A stretch of DNA of 57,519 nucleotides from Fibrobacter sp. UWB11 (GCF_900143015.1 NZ_FSRT01000006.1:1-57519); one strand, 5' to 3'. Counted from the stretch's first letter, positions 8,359 through 17,153 are shown. A program made the numbers and translations. The notes: generated by a model not told the origin, from the letters alone.

Positions 8359-8733
8359 TTAGATGGAATCGTACTCGCTATTGACGTGAACGATTTCGTT
8401 TTCGGTTTCAAGTTCCGGCTGCACAGAGGCTTCGCCGAGAATGCCTTCGAGCGAATTGATCTTATCCTTAATGTCGTTGCTGAACTTGAATGTCGGGACC
8501 AAACGTTCGTCGATGATGACAGTTTCGCCGGTGCGGGGATTGCGTGCCGGTCGAGCCTTGCGAGGCTTGCACGCGAACGTGCCGAAACCGCGAATTTCAA
8601 TAGTATTGCCTTCGATAAGCTTCTCGCCGAGGAGGTCAAGGAACTGTTCGACTACAATTTTAATATCATTGCGCACAAATCCGGTGGATTTGGCGATTTC
8701 TTGAATAAGAGATTGTTTAGTAATATTAGCCAC
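8359..8733 (-). CDS. HU/IHF-family DNA-binding protein with acidic C-terminal tail
   Basis: 124 aa from a GTG start. Residues 1-95 are a complete HU/IHF fold: KQSLIQEIA at the N-terminus, GFGTFACKPRKARPARNPRTGETVII as the DNA-binding arm with the RNPRTGE signature, and PTFKFSNDIKDKI. Residues 96-124 form an extra acidic tail rich in Glu/Asp that standard HU lacks. It would bend and compact DNA as a dimer; the tail could weaken or modulate binding. The TATATT box at 8745-8740 ends 6 bases before the GTG and there is no Shine-Dalgarno. Confidence 0.93.
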   Translation of the reverse strand: MANITKQSLIQEIAKSTGFVRNDIKIVVEQFLDLLGEKLIEGNTIEIRGFGTFACKPRKARPARNPRTGETVIIDERLVPTFKFSNDIKDKINSLEGILGEASVQPELETENEIVHVNSEYDSI

Positions 8734-8739
8734 GCACTA

Positions 8740-8745
8740 AATATA
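8740..8745 (-). promoter_or_regulatory. -10 box of the HU gene
   Basis: Read on the minus strand it is TATATT, 6 bases upstream of the GTG at 8733. This predicts a transcript starting at the start codon. Confidence 0.6.
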
Positions 8746-8838
8746 AGTTTAACATAGACTTAGAGTGATGGTTGATGTGAAATTAAATATCTTTTTCGGG
8801 TTCACATTGCGGAATATTTGTGAATAGTTGTGACTTAA

Positions 8839-10017
8839 ATGTTGAAGATTGATAATTTGCCTAAAAAGGTCCGTTTTAGTCTCCGTGATAAGGAGATTTT
8901 CCCCAATACTATCTTGAGTCCGATGGACGGGGTGACCGATGCTCCGTTCAGGTGTCTTTGCCGAGTGCTTTCGGGTGATCGCATGGGACTTTTGGTTTCG
9001 GAGTTTGTTCCGACGGATGGCGATGCCGTATTCAACCCGGATGGTCACAAGCAACTGAAGTTTTTCCCCGAAGAGCGCCCGTTTGGCGTTCAGATTTTTG
9101 GTCGTTTCCCGGACCGCATGGCGGTGGCTGCCGGCAAGATTGCCGAGCGCTATCACCCGGAATTCATCGAAGTGAATGCGGGGTGTCCGGCGCCGAAGGT
9201 GGCGGGCAAGGGGAGCGGTTCTGGTCTTTTGCGGGACTTGCCCCGTTTGCAAGAGATTTTGCACGACGTGAAGGCGGTTTTGGACGCAAAGACGCCGGAG
9301 ATTCCGCTCACGCTCAAGTGCCGCATTGGCTGGGACGACGATAGCATCAACGTGATGGAAACGCTCAAGATTGCCGAGGGCGAGGGCGTTGAAATGCTCA
9401 CGGTTCACGGTCGCACGCGTTTGCAGGGCTATAACGGCCTCGCGAATTGGGACTGGATTGGCAAAGTCGCCGCTGCGGCGAAGATTCCCGTGATTGGCAA
9501 TGGCGATGTGAATAGCGTCGAATGCGCACGCGAACGCATTAATACTTACGGTGTTTCGGGCGTGAGCATTGGGCGCGGGGCGATGCATAACCCGTGGATT
9601 TTCGGGCAGATTGCTGATGCTTGGGAAGGGCGCGAAAAGCATGTGATTACCGCGCAAGAAGCGCTTGATGTGTTCCCGCTCTATTACAAGTTCAAGATTG
9701 AGGACGGGGCGACCGAGATGAATGCGATGGGCCGCATGAAACAGCTCGCCGCGCGTTTATGTAAGGGATTTTGTTTGGACGTGAAATGTTGTCATCCTGG
9801 AGCCGAAGGCGATAGGATCCAAGAGAGCGATAACGTCGCGATGTCGGTGCGGCAAGCTTTGTTGACGTGCCAATCAGCGGCAGAAATGCTTGATTGCGTT
9901 GAAAAGCTCAAGAACGGGATTGCCCGTGAAATGGTCTTTGAGCCGGAACGCCTCGTGAACCTCAATGGCGCCAAAGAAACCGAACTAAAATTCGGCGACC
10001 AGTTTAAAGGCCGTTGA
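8839..10017 (+). CDS. tRNA-dihydrouridine synthase, DusB/DusC-like
   Basis: 392 aa. FMN-dependent TIM-barrel enzyme reducing uridines in the tRNA D-loop. Seen motifs: LSPMDGVTDAPFR near 26-38, NAGCPAPKV with catalytic Cys116, GSGSGLLRD, KCRIGWDD, VHGRTRLQGYNG and GNGDVNS, and GVSIGRGAMHNPWIF, the usual Dus order. Around residues 316-335 the helical C-terminal domain contains an extra Cys/Gly/Asp-rich segment encoded by a palindromic repeat (9791-9820), which makes the protein longer than typical relatives (about 320-350 aa). No clear ribosome site precedes the ATG. A second Dus enzyme (DusA) is encoded at 21068-22096. Confidence 0.9.
   Translation: MLKIDNLPKKVRFSLRDKEIFPNTILSPMDGVTDAPFRCLCRVLSGDRMGLLVSEFVPTDGDAVFNPDGHKQLKFFPEERPFGVQIFGRFPDRMAVAAGKIAERYHPEFIEVNAGCPAPKVAGKGSGSGLLRDLPRLQEILHDVKAVLDAKTPEIPLTLKCRIGWDDDSINVMETLKIAEGEGVEMLTVHGRTRLQGYNGLANWDWIGKVAAAAKIPVIGNGDVNSVECARERINTYGVSGVSIGRGAMHNPWIFGQIADAWEGREKHVITAQEALDVFPLYYKFKIEDGATEMNAMGRMKQLAARLCKGFCLDVKCCHPGAEGDRIQESDNVAMSVRQALLTCQSAAEMLDCVEKLKNGIAREMVFEPERLVNLNGAKETELKFGDQFKGR
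9791..9820 (+). repeat. GTCATCCT palindromic repeat inserted in frame in the dus gene
   Basis: GTCATCCTGGAGCC, GAA, GGCGATAGGATCC: ATCCT pairs with AGGAT and GCC with GGC around a GAA loop. It encodes about residues 318-327 (within CCHPGAEGDRIQESD), a segment that does not look like Dus sequence on either side. The same core occurs in the asparaginase gene at 51677. Confidence 0.65.
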
Positions 10018-10038
10018 TATTATCAATAAATGCGTGAG

Positions 10039-10089
10039 GGGGATGCCTGCTCGGTGGCAGGCATGACAAGAATCGGAGGCCGGGGTGAC
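10039..10089 (-). repeat. GTCAT-type palindromic repeat plus a half copy
   Basis: GATGCCTGC, TCGGTG, GCAGGCATGAC forms a 9-bp stem (10039-10067). Right after it, 10075-10089 reads GGAGGCCGGGGTGAC, whose reverse strand GTCACCCCGG resembles half of another copy. The first part matches 53013-53042 almost base for base. Confidence 0.65.
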
Positions 10090-10164
10090 AGTGTGTATAG
10101 CGGGTATGGTGCGGTGTTGTTTATTAGGTACTCAAAAAAAATCTCAAAAATTTACTTCTATCTA

Positions 10165-10179
10165 TTGACTTTGAGTCAA
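10165..10179 (+). promoter_or_regulatory. Perfect inverted repeat before the TIGR02147 gene
   Basis: TTGACT-TTG-AGTCAA, 20 bases before the start codon. It contains a -35-like TTGACT, so a protein bound here could block the promoter. A closely similar palindrome, TTGACA-TTT-TGTCAA, lies at 47341. Autoregulation by the TIGR02147 protein is a possibility, not shown. Confidence 0.4.
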
Positions 10180-10199
10180 AAATTGAGTACATTTGGAGT

Positions 10200-11027
10200 A
10201 TGGACAAGTTTATCGACATATTCCAGTTTACTCATTTCCGCAAGTACTTGGATGAATATCAGGCGGCTCGTGTGCAGACCGACCCTGAATTTACCAGGGC
10301 GGGAGCTTGCGCTTTGCTTGGCCTCCCCAAGACTCGCAGTTATTATAACGATATTGTCAAAGGCAAAAAGCTCACCGGGCGCATGATTCCCAAGTTTGTG
10401 GAAGTCCTTGGACTCAATAAGAAAGAGGCCAAGTACTTTGAGACGATGGTGAATTTTGACCAAGCGAAAACGACGACGGAACGTAATGCATTTTTTGATG
10501 AACTTATCAAGCAACATCCGGATCCGCACCACATCTTGAATGAAGATGCGTACGAGTATTACAATCACTGGTACAATAGCGTGTTGTTTACGGCGTTAGA
10601 TGTGATGGATATTTCGGATGACCTTGAACCGATTCAAAAGCGCATTTTCCCCAAGGTCTCCGTGGGAACATTAAAACGTTCGCTCGAACTGTTGGAACGC
10701 ATTGGCTTTGTACGCAAGAACGAAGACGGCTTTTGGAAAAGCTCGCGCGATTCGGTAAGTAGCGGGGCTTACAACAATAACGACTTGGTGCGTCAATACC
10801 AATTGCAGTGCTTTGAACTTTCGAAGCAGGCGTTGCTTGCGAATGACGATAACCCGTCGGATATGGGAACGTTCACGTTCAGCGTTTCGGATGACGCCTA
10901 TAAAGAAATTGCCTTGGAAATTCAGAACTTGAAAGCCAAGGTGCGTAAAATTATTACGCAAGACAAGAAAGATGCGACTGGTGTACACCAGTTGAATATT
11001 CACTTGTTCACGAATTTAAAAAAATAA
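10200..11027 (+). CDS. TIGR02147-family (DUF4423-type) putative regulator
   Basis: 275 aa, soluble and cytoplasmic. It has the layout of the Fibrobacter paralogous family TIGR02147: an N-terminal aromatic helix (FTHFRKYLDEYQAARV), a helix-turn-helix-like stretch (ACALLGLPKTRSYYNDIVKGKKLTGRMIPKFVEVLGLNKKE), the central YEYYNHWYNSVLFTALDVM block and a second winged-helix-like section (VSVGTLKRSLELLERIGFVRKNEDGFW), ending in a beta-rich TFSVSDDAYKEIALEIQ segment. The family is thought to be regulatory; its ligand is unknown. GGAG precedes the ATG by 1 base only, so initiation may be unusual. The lipoprotein gene 18 bases downstream belongs to the same unit; the same pairing recurs at 47634-50007. 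Confidence 0.82.
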   Translation: MDKFIDIFQFTHFRKYLDEYQAARVQTDPEFTRAGACALLGLPKTRSYYNDIVKGKKLTGRMIPKFVEVLGLNKKEAKYFETMVNFDQAKTTTERNAFFDELIKQHPDPHHILNEDAYEYYNHWYNSVLFTALDVMDISDDLEPIQKRIFPKVSVGTLKRSLELLERIGFVRKNEDGFWKSSRDSVSSGAYNNNDLVRQYQLQCFELSKQALLANDDNPSDMGTFTFSVSDDAYKEIALEIQNLKAKVRKIITQDKKDATGVHQLNIHLFTNLKK

Positions 11028-11045
11028 AAACGAGGAGGAATGATT

Positions 11046-11996
11046 ATGTTTACATATAAGATTGCAAAAATGGGTGCCGCCGTGGCTATGCTTGGTCTTG
11101 GATTGCTTGCCGCTTGCAGTGGTAGCGATGTTGCGTCGTCGTACAGCGAAACGCAGACGGGAAAGCCTGTGATTATGCCAGGAACGCCTATTGCCGAACT
11201 AGATACTGCATATATCCGCAAGGTTATTGATGAAGGTCATGGTGGTTGCGGTTCACTTGCCAAGAGCGCTGCTGACGTAGAACCGGAAGTCATTGCTGAC
11301 GCTGATAGCGTTGTTGAAAAAAAGCCTATTGGTTATGCCCGTTTTACTTGTAAAGCCTATGATGATATTCAATTGTATATGAATGCTCGCGTTCAGGTGG
11401 TTGATAGTGCGGGTAATCCTGTACAGGGGGCTACTGTTTATGAAGGGGCTTGTTCGTACAATAATAAAGCTTGTCAGTATACTACGGATAAGGATGGCTA
11501 TATCTACATGGATAGCGTGAACTTCCTGACTTATTTGGAAACGGAATCCAAAAAAGTTGAGAATAGATATTATCCTAGTTATAAAACACTTCAGTTGCGC
11601 GTGCTTTCGGCGGATTCTAGCTTGGGTACCAATATCTATTCTAGTTTTTCGAAGGCAACGGTTGTGGAAGTTAATGGGGAGGCTGTTGCTGAATTGGAAA
11701 AGATTGTTCTTGAACCGGTGTACACGGCTAAGGTGTATTTGGATTCTCTTCACAGGTTGTCGGGAAACTTTGGTATTTGCTTGGAAATGAAATATGGAAC
11801 TTCTTCGCTTTATGATGGCGAAAAACGTCCTCGTACTTTTTCTCCTTGTCAAATAGTTACTGATGAAGATAATGAAAAAGGTTATGTAATTATTTATGGC
11901 ATGCCTGAGGGAACCTATGAGATTTCTTTAGGTGAGACCCAGAATGGTGTTTCTGCGGGAGGCTTGTTCCCTCTGTTGGTGGTGACAAAGCCATAG
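11046..11996 (+). CDS. Lipoprotein with a carboxypeptidase-regulatory-like domain, partner of the TIGR02147 gene
   Basis: 316 aa. The ATG at 11046 is preferred over that at 11040 because AGGAGG (11033-11038) is then 7 bases away. The signal peptide ends in lipobox LLAAC (Cys about 24). Residues about 110-160 have the beta-sandwich pattern VQVVDSAGNPVQGATVYEG...TDKDGYIYMD of CarboxypepD_reg-like domains. The rest has paired Cys and repeated beta strands. Its function is unknown; its place straight after a TIGR02147 gene suggests its expression is controlled by that protein. A strong terminator follows. Confidence 0.75.
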   Translation: MFTYKIAKMGAAVAMLGLGLLAACSGSDVASSYSETQTGKPVIMPGTPIAELDTAYIRKVIDEGHGGCGSLAKSAADVEPEVIADADSVVEKKPIGYARFTCKAYDDIQLYMNARVQVVDSAGNPVQGATVYEGACSYNNKACQYTTDKDGYIYMDSVNFLTYLETESKKVENRYYPSYKTLQLRVLSADSSLGTNIYSSFSKATVVEVNGEAVAELEKIVLEPVYTAKVYLDSLHRLSGNFGICLEMKYGTSSLYDGEKRPRTFSPCQIVTDEDNEKGYVIIYGMPEGTYEISLGETQNGVSAGGLFPLLVVTKP

Positions 11997-12027
11997 TCGA
12001 TTGTAAGGAATACGTTAGGAGGAAAAG

Positions 12028-12060
12028 TTTCAGCGACTCTTCGGGGTCGCTGAAATTTTT
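12028..12060 (+). terminator. Terminator of the TIGR02147-lipoprotein operon
   Basis: TTTCAGCGAC / GTCGCTGAAA, a perfect 10-bp stem with loop TCTTCGGG, followed by TTTTTTT. Confidence 0.92.
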
Positions 12061-12141
12061 TTACACTAGAATTGTTTTGGAAATGTATGGTAAATCACGC
12101 ATTTTTTTGCAAAAAGATGAAAAATATTCTATATACAGAAT

Positions 12142-14028
12142 GTGAAAAGTTTTATTTCTGCCCATAAGCTCATTCAGATTATTATCCTGATTATTCTCGG
12201 TATTGTCGTCAACCGACTGCTTGCCGATTTGGTTATCCAATTAGAATTGCCGCTGTACTTGGATAGCGTGGGTACGATTGTCGTTGCTGTGATTGGTGGG
12301 TTTAGCCCTGGTGCAATTGTTGGATTCTTGACAAACTTCATTGGCGGTTTTGTCGATTCTTCGACATTTTACTACGGCACGATTAACGTGATGATTGCTG
12401 TGTGCGCGGGGATTGCAGCTAGGCGTGGAGCGTTTGATAAGATTACCCGTTTGCCGATATTGCTTGGGATGTTGATGATTCTGAGCATTCCGTGCTCGGT
12501 GCTTTCGTATTTTCTTTTTGACTTCAATATTGCAGAAAATGTGGTAACTCCGATTGCAACGGCGCTTCATGATCGTGGGCTGCCTGTTTTGCTTTCTCAG
12601 ATTTTGGCGGACTTCTGCACGGAAATTCCGGATAAGTCCATAACAATTATTATTGCGTATGTCGTGATTCGCTTGACGCCACGTTGGTTTATCAAGGCGT
12701 TTGATTCTGTTTCGGGCCGTTCGCACGAAGATCGCTACCGTTCCAAGAACGAAATCCATACGCTCAAGGCGCAGGTGACGGCGCTCTTGTTTGTGTCGAG
12801 TTTTGCGCTTGCGGTGGTAGCTACGGCGGTCGCTTACAAGACGTATTCCGAAGCTGAAATCCATGAAACAACGCTTTTGGCAGAATCGGTGAACAGGCTT
12901 GTGTCGGATGCTATCCAGAATGCGGATTCGGCTACGCTTCATGATTATATTCATGACCTTAAGGGGCGGCATCCGCGCATTTTGACGATTACGCCTGGCA
13001 TGCATGAGACGGGCAAGTGGGATGTCTCGATTGTCTGTACCGAGGCTCCAAATTTGGTCTGTACCAAGTTTAGCCTTGCCGCGATTCGCATTAGCGTGGT
13101 GTTGTTCTGCACGAAGATTTTCTCGACGTTGTTTGGACTTTTGCTCGCAATTGTGTTTACGGCCATCTTGATTGCAAATCGTAGGGTGGTTTATCCGATT
13201 CATGAAATGACTCTTGAGATGGACCATTTTGCATACGACAGTAGCGAAGGGCGCCGGACATCGATTGACCAGATTAAGGGTCTTGAAGTGGTGACGGATA
13301 ACGAAATCGAGAATCTACATTCGGCGATTATCAAGGCTGTCGAAGAAATCGATTTGTACATCAACAAGTCCGAACACCAGGCGGCCTCGATTGCGGCTCT
13401 CCAGACGAACATCATTACGGTGCTTGGCGACATGGTGGAAAACCGTGACGAGACGACGGGTGGACATGTGCACCGTACGGCTGCATATGCCGAACTGATT
13501 GCTCGACAGTTGCAGCGCGATGGCAAGGAACCTGAAATTAATGATGCGTTTGTTTCGACGATTGCGGTGGCCGCTCCGCTCCATGACATTGGCAAGATTA
13601 GCATTTCTGACGTGATTTTGAATAAGCCTGGTAAGCTGACGGATGAAGAGTTTGCCCAGATGAAGTTGCACACGGTCTATGGTCGCGATATGCTCGTGCG
13701 TGCATCTAAGAACTTGGGTGAGACATCTTACCTTAAGATGGCAAAGGAAATTGCTTATTGCCACCACGAATGGTGGGATGGCTCGCGAGGCTATCCGGAA
13801 CGCTTGAAAGGGACCGAAATTCCTCTTTCTGCGCGTATTATGGCGGTCGCGGACGTGTTTGACGCTTTGGTGTCGGAACGCCCTTACAAGAAGCCTTTCT
13901 CGGTGGATGAGGCTTTCCGCATTATCACTGAGGAAAGCGGCACGCACTTTGACCCGGAAATTGTCGATGCGTTCGTGAAAAACCGCGAAACCATCGAAAA
14001 AATCATGAAAACCAAATTTGAAGATTAA
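12142..14028 (+). CDS. Membrane HD-GYP phosphodiesterase with an ECF-S-component-like sensor
   Basis: 628 aa from a GTG start. Residues 1-195 contain about six membrane segments; LDSVGTIVVAVIGGFSPGAIVGFLTNFIGG resembles the vitamin-binding S components of ECF transporters rather than a usual MASE domain. A seventh helix (about 210-232), a small extracytoplasmic region (about 233-305), another helix (about 315-345) and a HAMP-like stretch lead to the HD-GYP domain (about 425-615), with HDIGK near 482, NKPGKLT, and HHEWWDGSRGYPERLKG. HD-GYP enzymes hydrolyse c-di-GMP or 3'3'-cGAMP. TATATA (12130-12135) ends 6 bases before the GTG and there is no Shine-Dalgarno. Probably a membrane sensor lowering cyclic-dinucleotide levels in response to a small ligand. 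Confidence 0.86.
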   Translation: MKSFISAHKLIQIIILIILGIVVNRLLADLVIQLELPLYLDSVGTIVVAVIGGFSPGAIVGFLTNFIGGFVDSSTFYYGTINVMIAVCAGIAARRGAFDKITRLPILLGMLMILSIPCSVLSYFLFDFNIAENVVTPIATALHDRGLPVLLSQILADFCTEIPDKSITIIIAYVVIRLTPRWFIKAFDSVSGRSHEDRYRSKNEIHTLKAQVTALLFVSSFALAVVATAVAYKTYSEAEIHETTLLAESVNRLVSDAIQNADSATLHDYIHDLKGRHPRILTITPGMHETGKWDVSIVCTEAPNLVCTKFSLAAIRISVVLFCTKIFSTLFGLLLAIVFTAILIANRRVVYPIHEMTLEMDHFAYDSSEGRRTSIDQIKGLEVVTDNEIENLHSAIIKAVEEIDLYINKSEHQAASIAALQTNIITVLGDMVENRDETTGGHVHRTAAYAELIARQLQRDGKEPEINDAFVSTIAVAAPLHDIGKISISDVILNKPGKLTDEEFAQMKLHTVYGRDMLVRASKNLGETSYLKMAKEIAYCHHEWWDGSRGYPERLKGTEIPLSARIMAVADVFDALVSERPYKKPFSVDEAFRIITEESGTHFDPEIVDAFVKNRETIEKIMKTKFED

Positions 14029-14111
14029 AATCTTACATCTTTTTTCACAGCGTGTAGTTGTTTCAAAAAATGTATAACGATTTATCGTTGTGAGTGCAAA
14101 AGCGTCGGCCA

Positions 14112-14232
14112 CAACCTTAAAAGGCGAACGCAGCGGGGCTGCTTGCAGCCCCATTGCTGAGCCGTAAGGTTGGCGCTTGCGCCAGGATGGGTAAAAAACT
14201 CCGAGCTGGGGCCCCGCCCGCGTGACGTGCAT
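14112..14232 (+). repeat. Structured intergenic repeat, element A
   Basis: A nested hairpin: CAACCTTA/TAAGGTTG (14112-14119 with 14165-14172), GGC/GCC, GCA/TGC, then GGGGCTGC-TT-GCAGCCCC (14135-14152). It is followed by a small hairpin TGGCGC-TT-GCGCCA and a conserved box beginning AACTCCGAGCTGGGGCCCCG (14198-14230). Element B (52300) shares the box and the hairpin core; element C (52920) shares the hairpin framework with compensating base changes. The rest of the gap 14029-14361 holds no gene; TCTAAATT at 14321-14328 is the likely -10 of the next gene. Confidence 0.7.
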
Positions 14233-14361
14233 TTTTATTTTTCAAAAAGAATTATTGGCGAAGAGCCATTATTAATTCTTTTTTGATGTCCTTTTAATCT
14301 TGCGATTGGCCCGCATTTTTTCTAAATTGCCCCGCGGAAATTTCAAAACAGGACATTGAGA

Positions 14362-15654
14362 ATGAACTACAATCCTCTCGCTCAATCTTTGAACGCAGAA
14401 CTCTCCGCAAACGGTTGCTGCGTTCTTGATATGCTCTCTGAACAGGGCAAGGCCATTTTCTTCCCGCGCAAGGGTATTCTTGGCCAGGGTGCCGAAGCCA
14501 AGGGCTCCGATATCAATGCGACAATCGGTACAGCTCTCGAAGATGACGGCTCTCCGCTCGTTTTGGACTGCGTTCTCAAGTCTCTGAATCTCCCGAAGCA
14601 GTCCTTCCTCTATGCTCCGAGCTTCGGTAATCCGGACCTCCGCAAGGAATGGAAGGCTCAGGTCATTAAGAAAAACCCGACGCTTGCTTCCAAGAATTTC
14701 AGCAATCCGGTGGTGACCTGCGCTTTGACGCACGCCATTAGCTGCGCTGGTTACCTTTTCCTCGACGCTGGCGACGAAGTCATCATCCCGGACCTCTACT
14801 GGGACAACTACGAGCTCGTGTTCGAAAACGCCCGTGGCGCAAAGATCAAGACGTTCAACACCTTCAAGAACGGTGGCTTTGATACGGAAGCCTTGAAGGC
14901 CGCCCTCGCCGAAAGCAAGAGCAACAAGAAAGTCGTTCTCCTCAACTTCCCGAACAACCCGACGGGTTATACCGCTACAGAAAAGGAAGCTGTCGAAATT
15001 GCAAAGATTCTTACGGAATGCGCTGCTGCCGGCAACAAGGTCGTGGCTCTCCTCGATGACGCTTACTTTGGACTCGTTTATGAAGAAGGCGTGACGAAGG
15101 AATCCCTCTTCGTGAAGCTTGTCGATGCTCACGAAAACCTCCTCGCTGTGAAGCTCGATGGCCCGACCAAGGAAGACTACGTTTGGGGCTTCCGCGTTGG
15201 CTTTATGAGCTTTGGTTTCAAGGGCGCTACCGAAGCCCAGCTCAAGGCTCTCGAAGACAAGGCCGCCGGTACGGTCCGTGGCAACATTTCTAACGCTCCG
15301 TCCATTAGCCAGAAGATTTTGCTCGCCGCTTACCAGAGTGCCGAATACGCTCAGCAGAAGGCCGAAAAGTACGCCACCTTGAAGAAGCGTTACGACATCA
15401 TCAAGGAAGTCTTGGCCGCACATCCGGAATACAACGACGCTTTCGAACAGATGCCGTGCAACAGCGGTTATTTTATGTGCATCAAGCCGAAGGGCGTTGA
15501 CGCCGAAGAACTCCGCCAGAAGCTCATCAAGGATTACAGCACGGGCACGATTATGCTCTCGGGCCTTATCCGCATTGCTTTCAGCGCCGTTCCGACCGAA
15601 AAGCTCGGCAAGCTCTTTGAAAATATCTATAATTGCATCAAGGAAATGAAATAG
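14362..15654 (+). CDS. Class I/II pyridoxal-phosphate aminotransferase
   Basis: 430 aa from ATG 14362 (an in-frame TTG lies 6 bases earlier; AGGACA upstream is the likely ribosome site). Fold-type I aminotransferase: LYAPSFGNPDLRKEWK, LDAGDEVIIPDLYWDNYELV, LLNFPNNPTGY (conserved NPTG), ALLDDAYFGLVYE (Asp/Tyr that hold the cofactor), AVKLDGPTKEDYVWGFRVGFM with the Schiff-base Lys in TKE and the substrate Arg after it, and SGLIRIAFSAV near the end. Aspartate or aromatic amino acids are plausible substrates, but the subfamily cannot be fixed by eye. Codon use is strongly biased, suggesting high expression. Confidence 0.85.
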   Translation: MNYNPLAQSLNAELSANGCCVLDMLSEQGKAIFFPRKGILGQGAEAKGSDINATIGTALEDDGSPLVLDCVLKSLNLPKQSFLYAPSFGNPDLRKEWKAQVIKKNPTLASKNFSNPVVTCALTHAISCAGYLFLDAGDEVIIPDLYWDNYELVFENARGAKIKTFNTFKNGGFDTEALKAALAESKSNKKVVLLNFPNNPTGYTATEKEAVEIAKILTECAAAGNKVVALLDDAYFGLVYEEGVTKESLFVKLVDAHENLLAVKLDGPTKEDYVWGFRVGFMSFGFKGATEAQLKALEDKAAGTVRGNISNAPSISQKILLAAYQSAEYAQQKAEKYATLKKRYDIIKEVLAAHPEYNDAFEQMPCNSGYFMCIKPKGVDAEELRQKLIKDYSTGTIMLSGLIRIAFSAVPTEKLGKLFENIYNCIKEMK

Positions 15655-15779
15655 GTATTAGGGATTAGGTATTAGGGTTTAGTTGAAATAATCGTGGCGA
15701 AGCCACCCATAAAACGACGCACGAAGTGCGCAATACTTAATCCTAAAACCTGTAACCTATAACCTAAAACCTAACCGGA
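15655..15779. repeat. Large imperfect inverted repeat of TTAGG-like units before gltA
   Basis: The left arm contains ATTAGGTATTAGGGTTTAG and the right arm CCTATAACCTAAAACCTAAC, roughly each other's reverse complement. Between them are two small hairpins, GTGGC-GAA-GCCAC and GCAC-GAA-GTGC. The array at 53905-54003 has the same design with a different unit. Confidence 0.6.
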
Positions 15780-15785
15780 GATTCC

Positions 15786-17075
15786 ATGTCCAATAACGCA
15801 ACCTTAAACTACAACGGAAAAAGCTACGAACTCCCCGTCGTTGATGGCACTGAAGGCGAGCACGGTCTCGATATCAGCGCGCTTCGCAAGAGTTCTGGCC
15901 TTGTCACGCTGGATTACGGTTACTTGAACACCGGTAGCACTAAAAGCTCTATCACGTTCGTCGATGGCGAACATGGTGTGCTGCGCTACCGAGGATACTC
16001 CATTGAAGATCTTGCAGAAAAGGCGACTTTCCCGGAAACCGCTTGGCTCCTGATTTACGGTGAACTCCCGAATCAGGAACAGCTGAGCCATTTCCGCACG
16101 CTCTTGACGGAAAACGCCTTGTTGCACGAGAACTTGCTGCACTTCTTCCGCGAAATGCCGCCGGGAGCTCACCCGATGGGTATTCTTTCGTCCGTGGTGA
16201 ATGCCGTGGGTCTTTTCACGCCGCGTTTCTATGACGATGAAAACATCGCAAGCGCATTCGAACTCACGACCGCAGGCCTCATTTCGAAGATTCGTACGAT
16301 TGCCGCATTTGCTTACAAGGCAAGTATCGGTGAACCGTTCGTGTATCCGGAAGCAGAACGCAGCTACTGCAGCAACTTCCTGAACATGATGTTCAGCAGT
16401 AAGGCTCGCCCGTACCACCCGGATCCGATCATGGAAAAGGCGCTCAACACGCTTTTGATTGTCCATGCGGACCACGAACAGAACTGCTCCACTTCGACCG
16501 TTCGTATGGTGGGCAGCTCTCAGGCTAACCTTTACGCTAGCATTTGCGCCGGCATTTGCGCCTTGTGGGGCCCGCTCCACGGTGGTGCAAACCAGGCTGT
16601 GCTCGAAACGCTTCTCCGTATCCAGCAGAGCGGCATGACGATTGAACAGGTGATGGATAAGGCTAAGGACAAGAACGATCCGTTCCGTCTTTCTGGCTTT
16701 GGTCACCGTGTTTACAAGAGCTACGACCCGCGCGCCAAGGTCTTGAAGAAGCTCATGTACCAGGTATTCGAACGCGAACATGTGCACGACCCGCTTTTGG
16801 ATGTGGCTATCAAGCTCGAAGAAGCCGCCCTCAAGGACGAATACTTCATCGAACGTAAGCTCTACCCGAATGTGGACTTCTACTCCGGCATTCTCTACCG
16901 CGCTATGGGCATCCCGACGAACATGCTTACTGTGATGTTCGCTATCGGACGCTTGCCGGGCTGGATTGCTCACTGGAAGGAAATGCACGACGATCCGCAG
17001 AGCAAGATTAACCGTCCGCGCCAGATTTACACCGGCAAGACGGAACGCCCGTGGATTGATCGCGATAAACGATAA
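15786..17075 (+). CDS. gltA: Citrate synthase
   Basis: 429 aa, the length of hexameric type II (GltA) enzymes. Condenses acetyl-CoA and oxaloacetate in the TCA cycle; Fibrobacter uses the pathway for biosynthesis and a reductive branch to succinate. Seen: GLVTLDYGYLNTGSTKSSITFVDGEHGVLRYRGYSIEDL; catalytic His in WGPLHGGANQ; the second His in GFGHRVYKSYDPRA; catalytic Asp in NVDFYSG; and the C-terminal RPRQIYTGK. ACCGGAG precedes the ATG. Single gene with its own terminator. Confidence 0.97.
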   Translation: MSNNATLNYNGKSYELPVVDGTEGEHGLDISALRKSSGLVTLDYGYLNTGSTKSSITFVDGEHGVLRYRGYSIEDLAEKATFPETAWLLIYGELPNQEQLSHFRTLLTENALLHENLLHFFREMPPGAHPMGILSSVVNAVGLFTPRFYDDENIASAFELTTAGLISKIRTIAAFAYKASIGEPFVYPEAERSYCSNFLNMMFSSKARPYHPDPIMEKALNTLLIVHADHEQNCSTSTVRMVGSSQANLYASICAGICALWGPLHGGANQAVLETLLRIQQSGMTIEQVMDKAKDKNDPFRLSGFGHRVYKSYDPRAKVLKKLMYQVFEREHVHDPLLDVAIKLEEAALKDEYFIERKLYPNVDFYSGILYRAMGIPTNMLTVMFAIGRLPGWIAHWKEMHDDPQSKINRPRQIYTGKTERPWIDRDKR

Positions 17076-17121
17076 GTTCTCAAGTCCCTGGCAACTGCGC
17101 CGGGGGCTTTTAGCTTTACGA

Positions 17122-17153
17122 AAAAAGCGAACCTTTTCGGGTTCGCTTTTTCT
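17122..17153. terminator. Bidirectional terminator between gltA and the FIST-GGDEF-HD-GYP gene
   Basis: AAAAAGCGAACC / GGTTCGCTTTTT with loop TTTTCG, with A-run and T-run on the two sides, so it can end transcripts from both converging genes. Confidence 0.9.
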
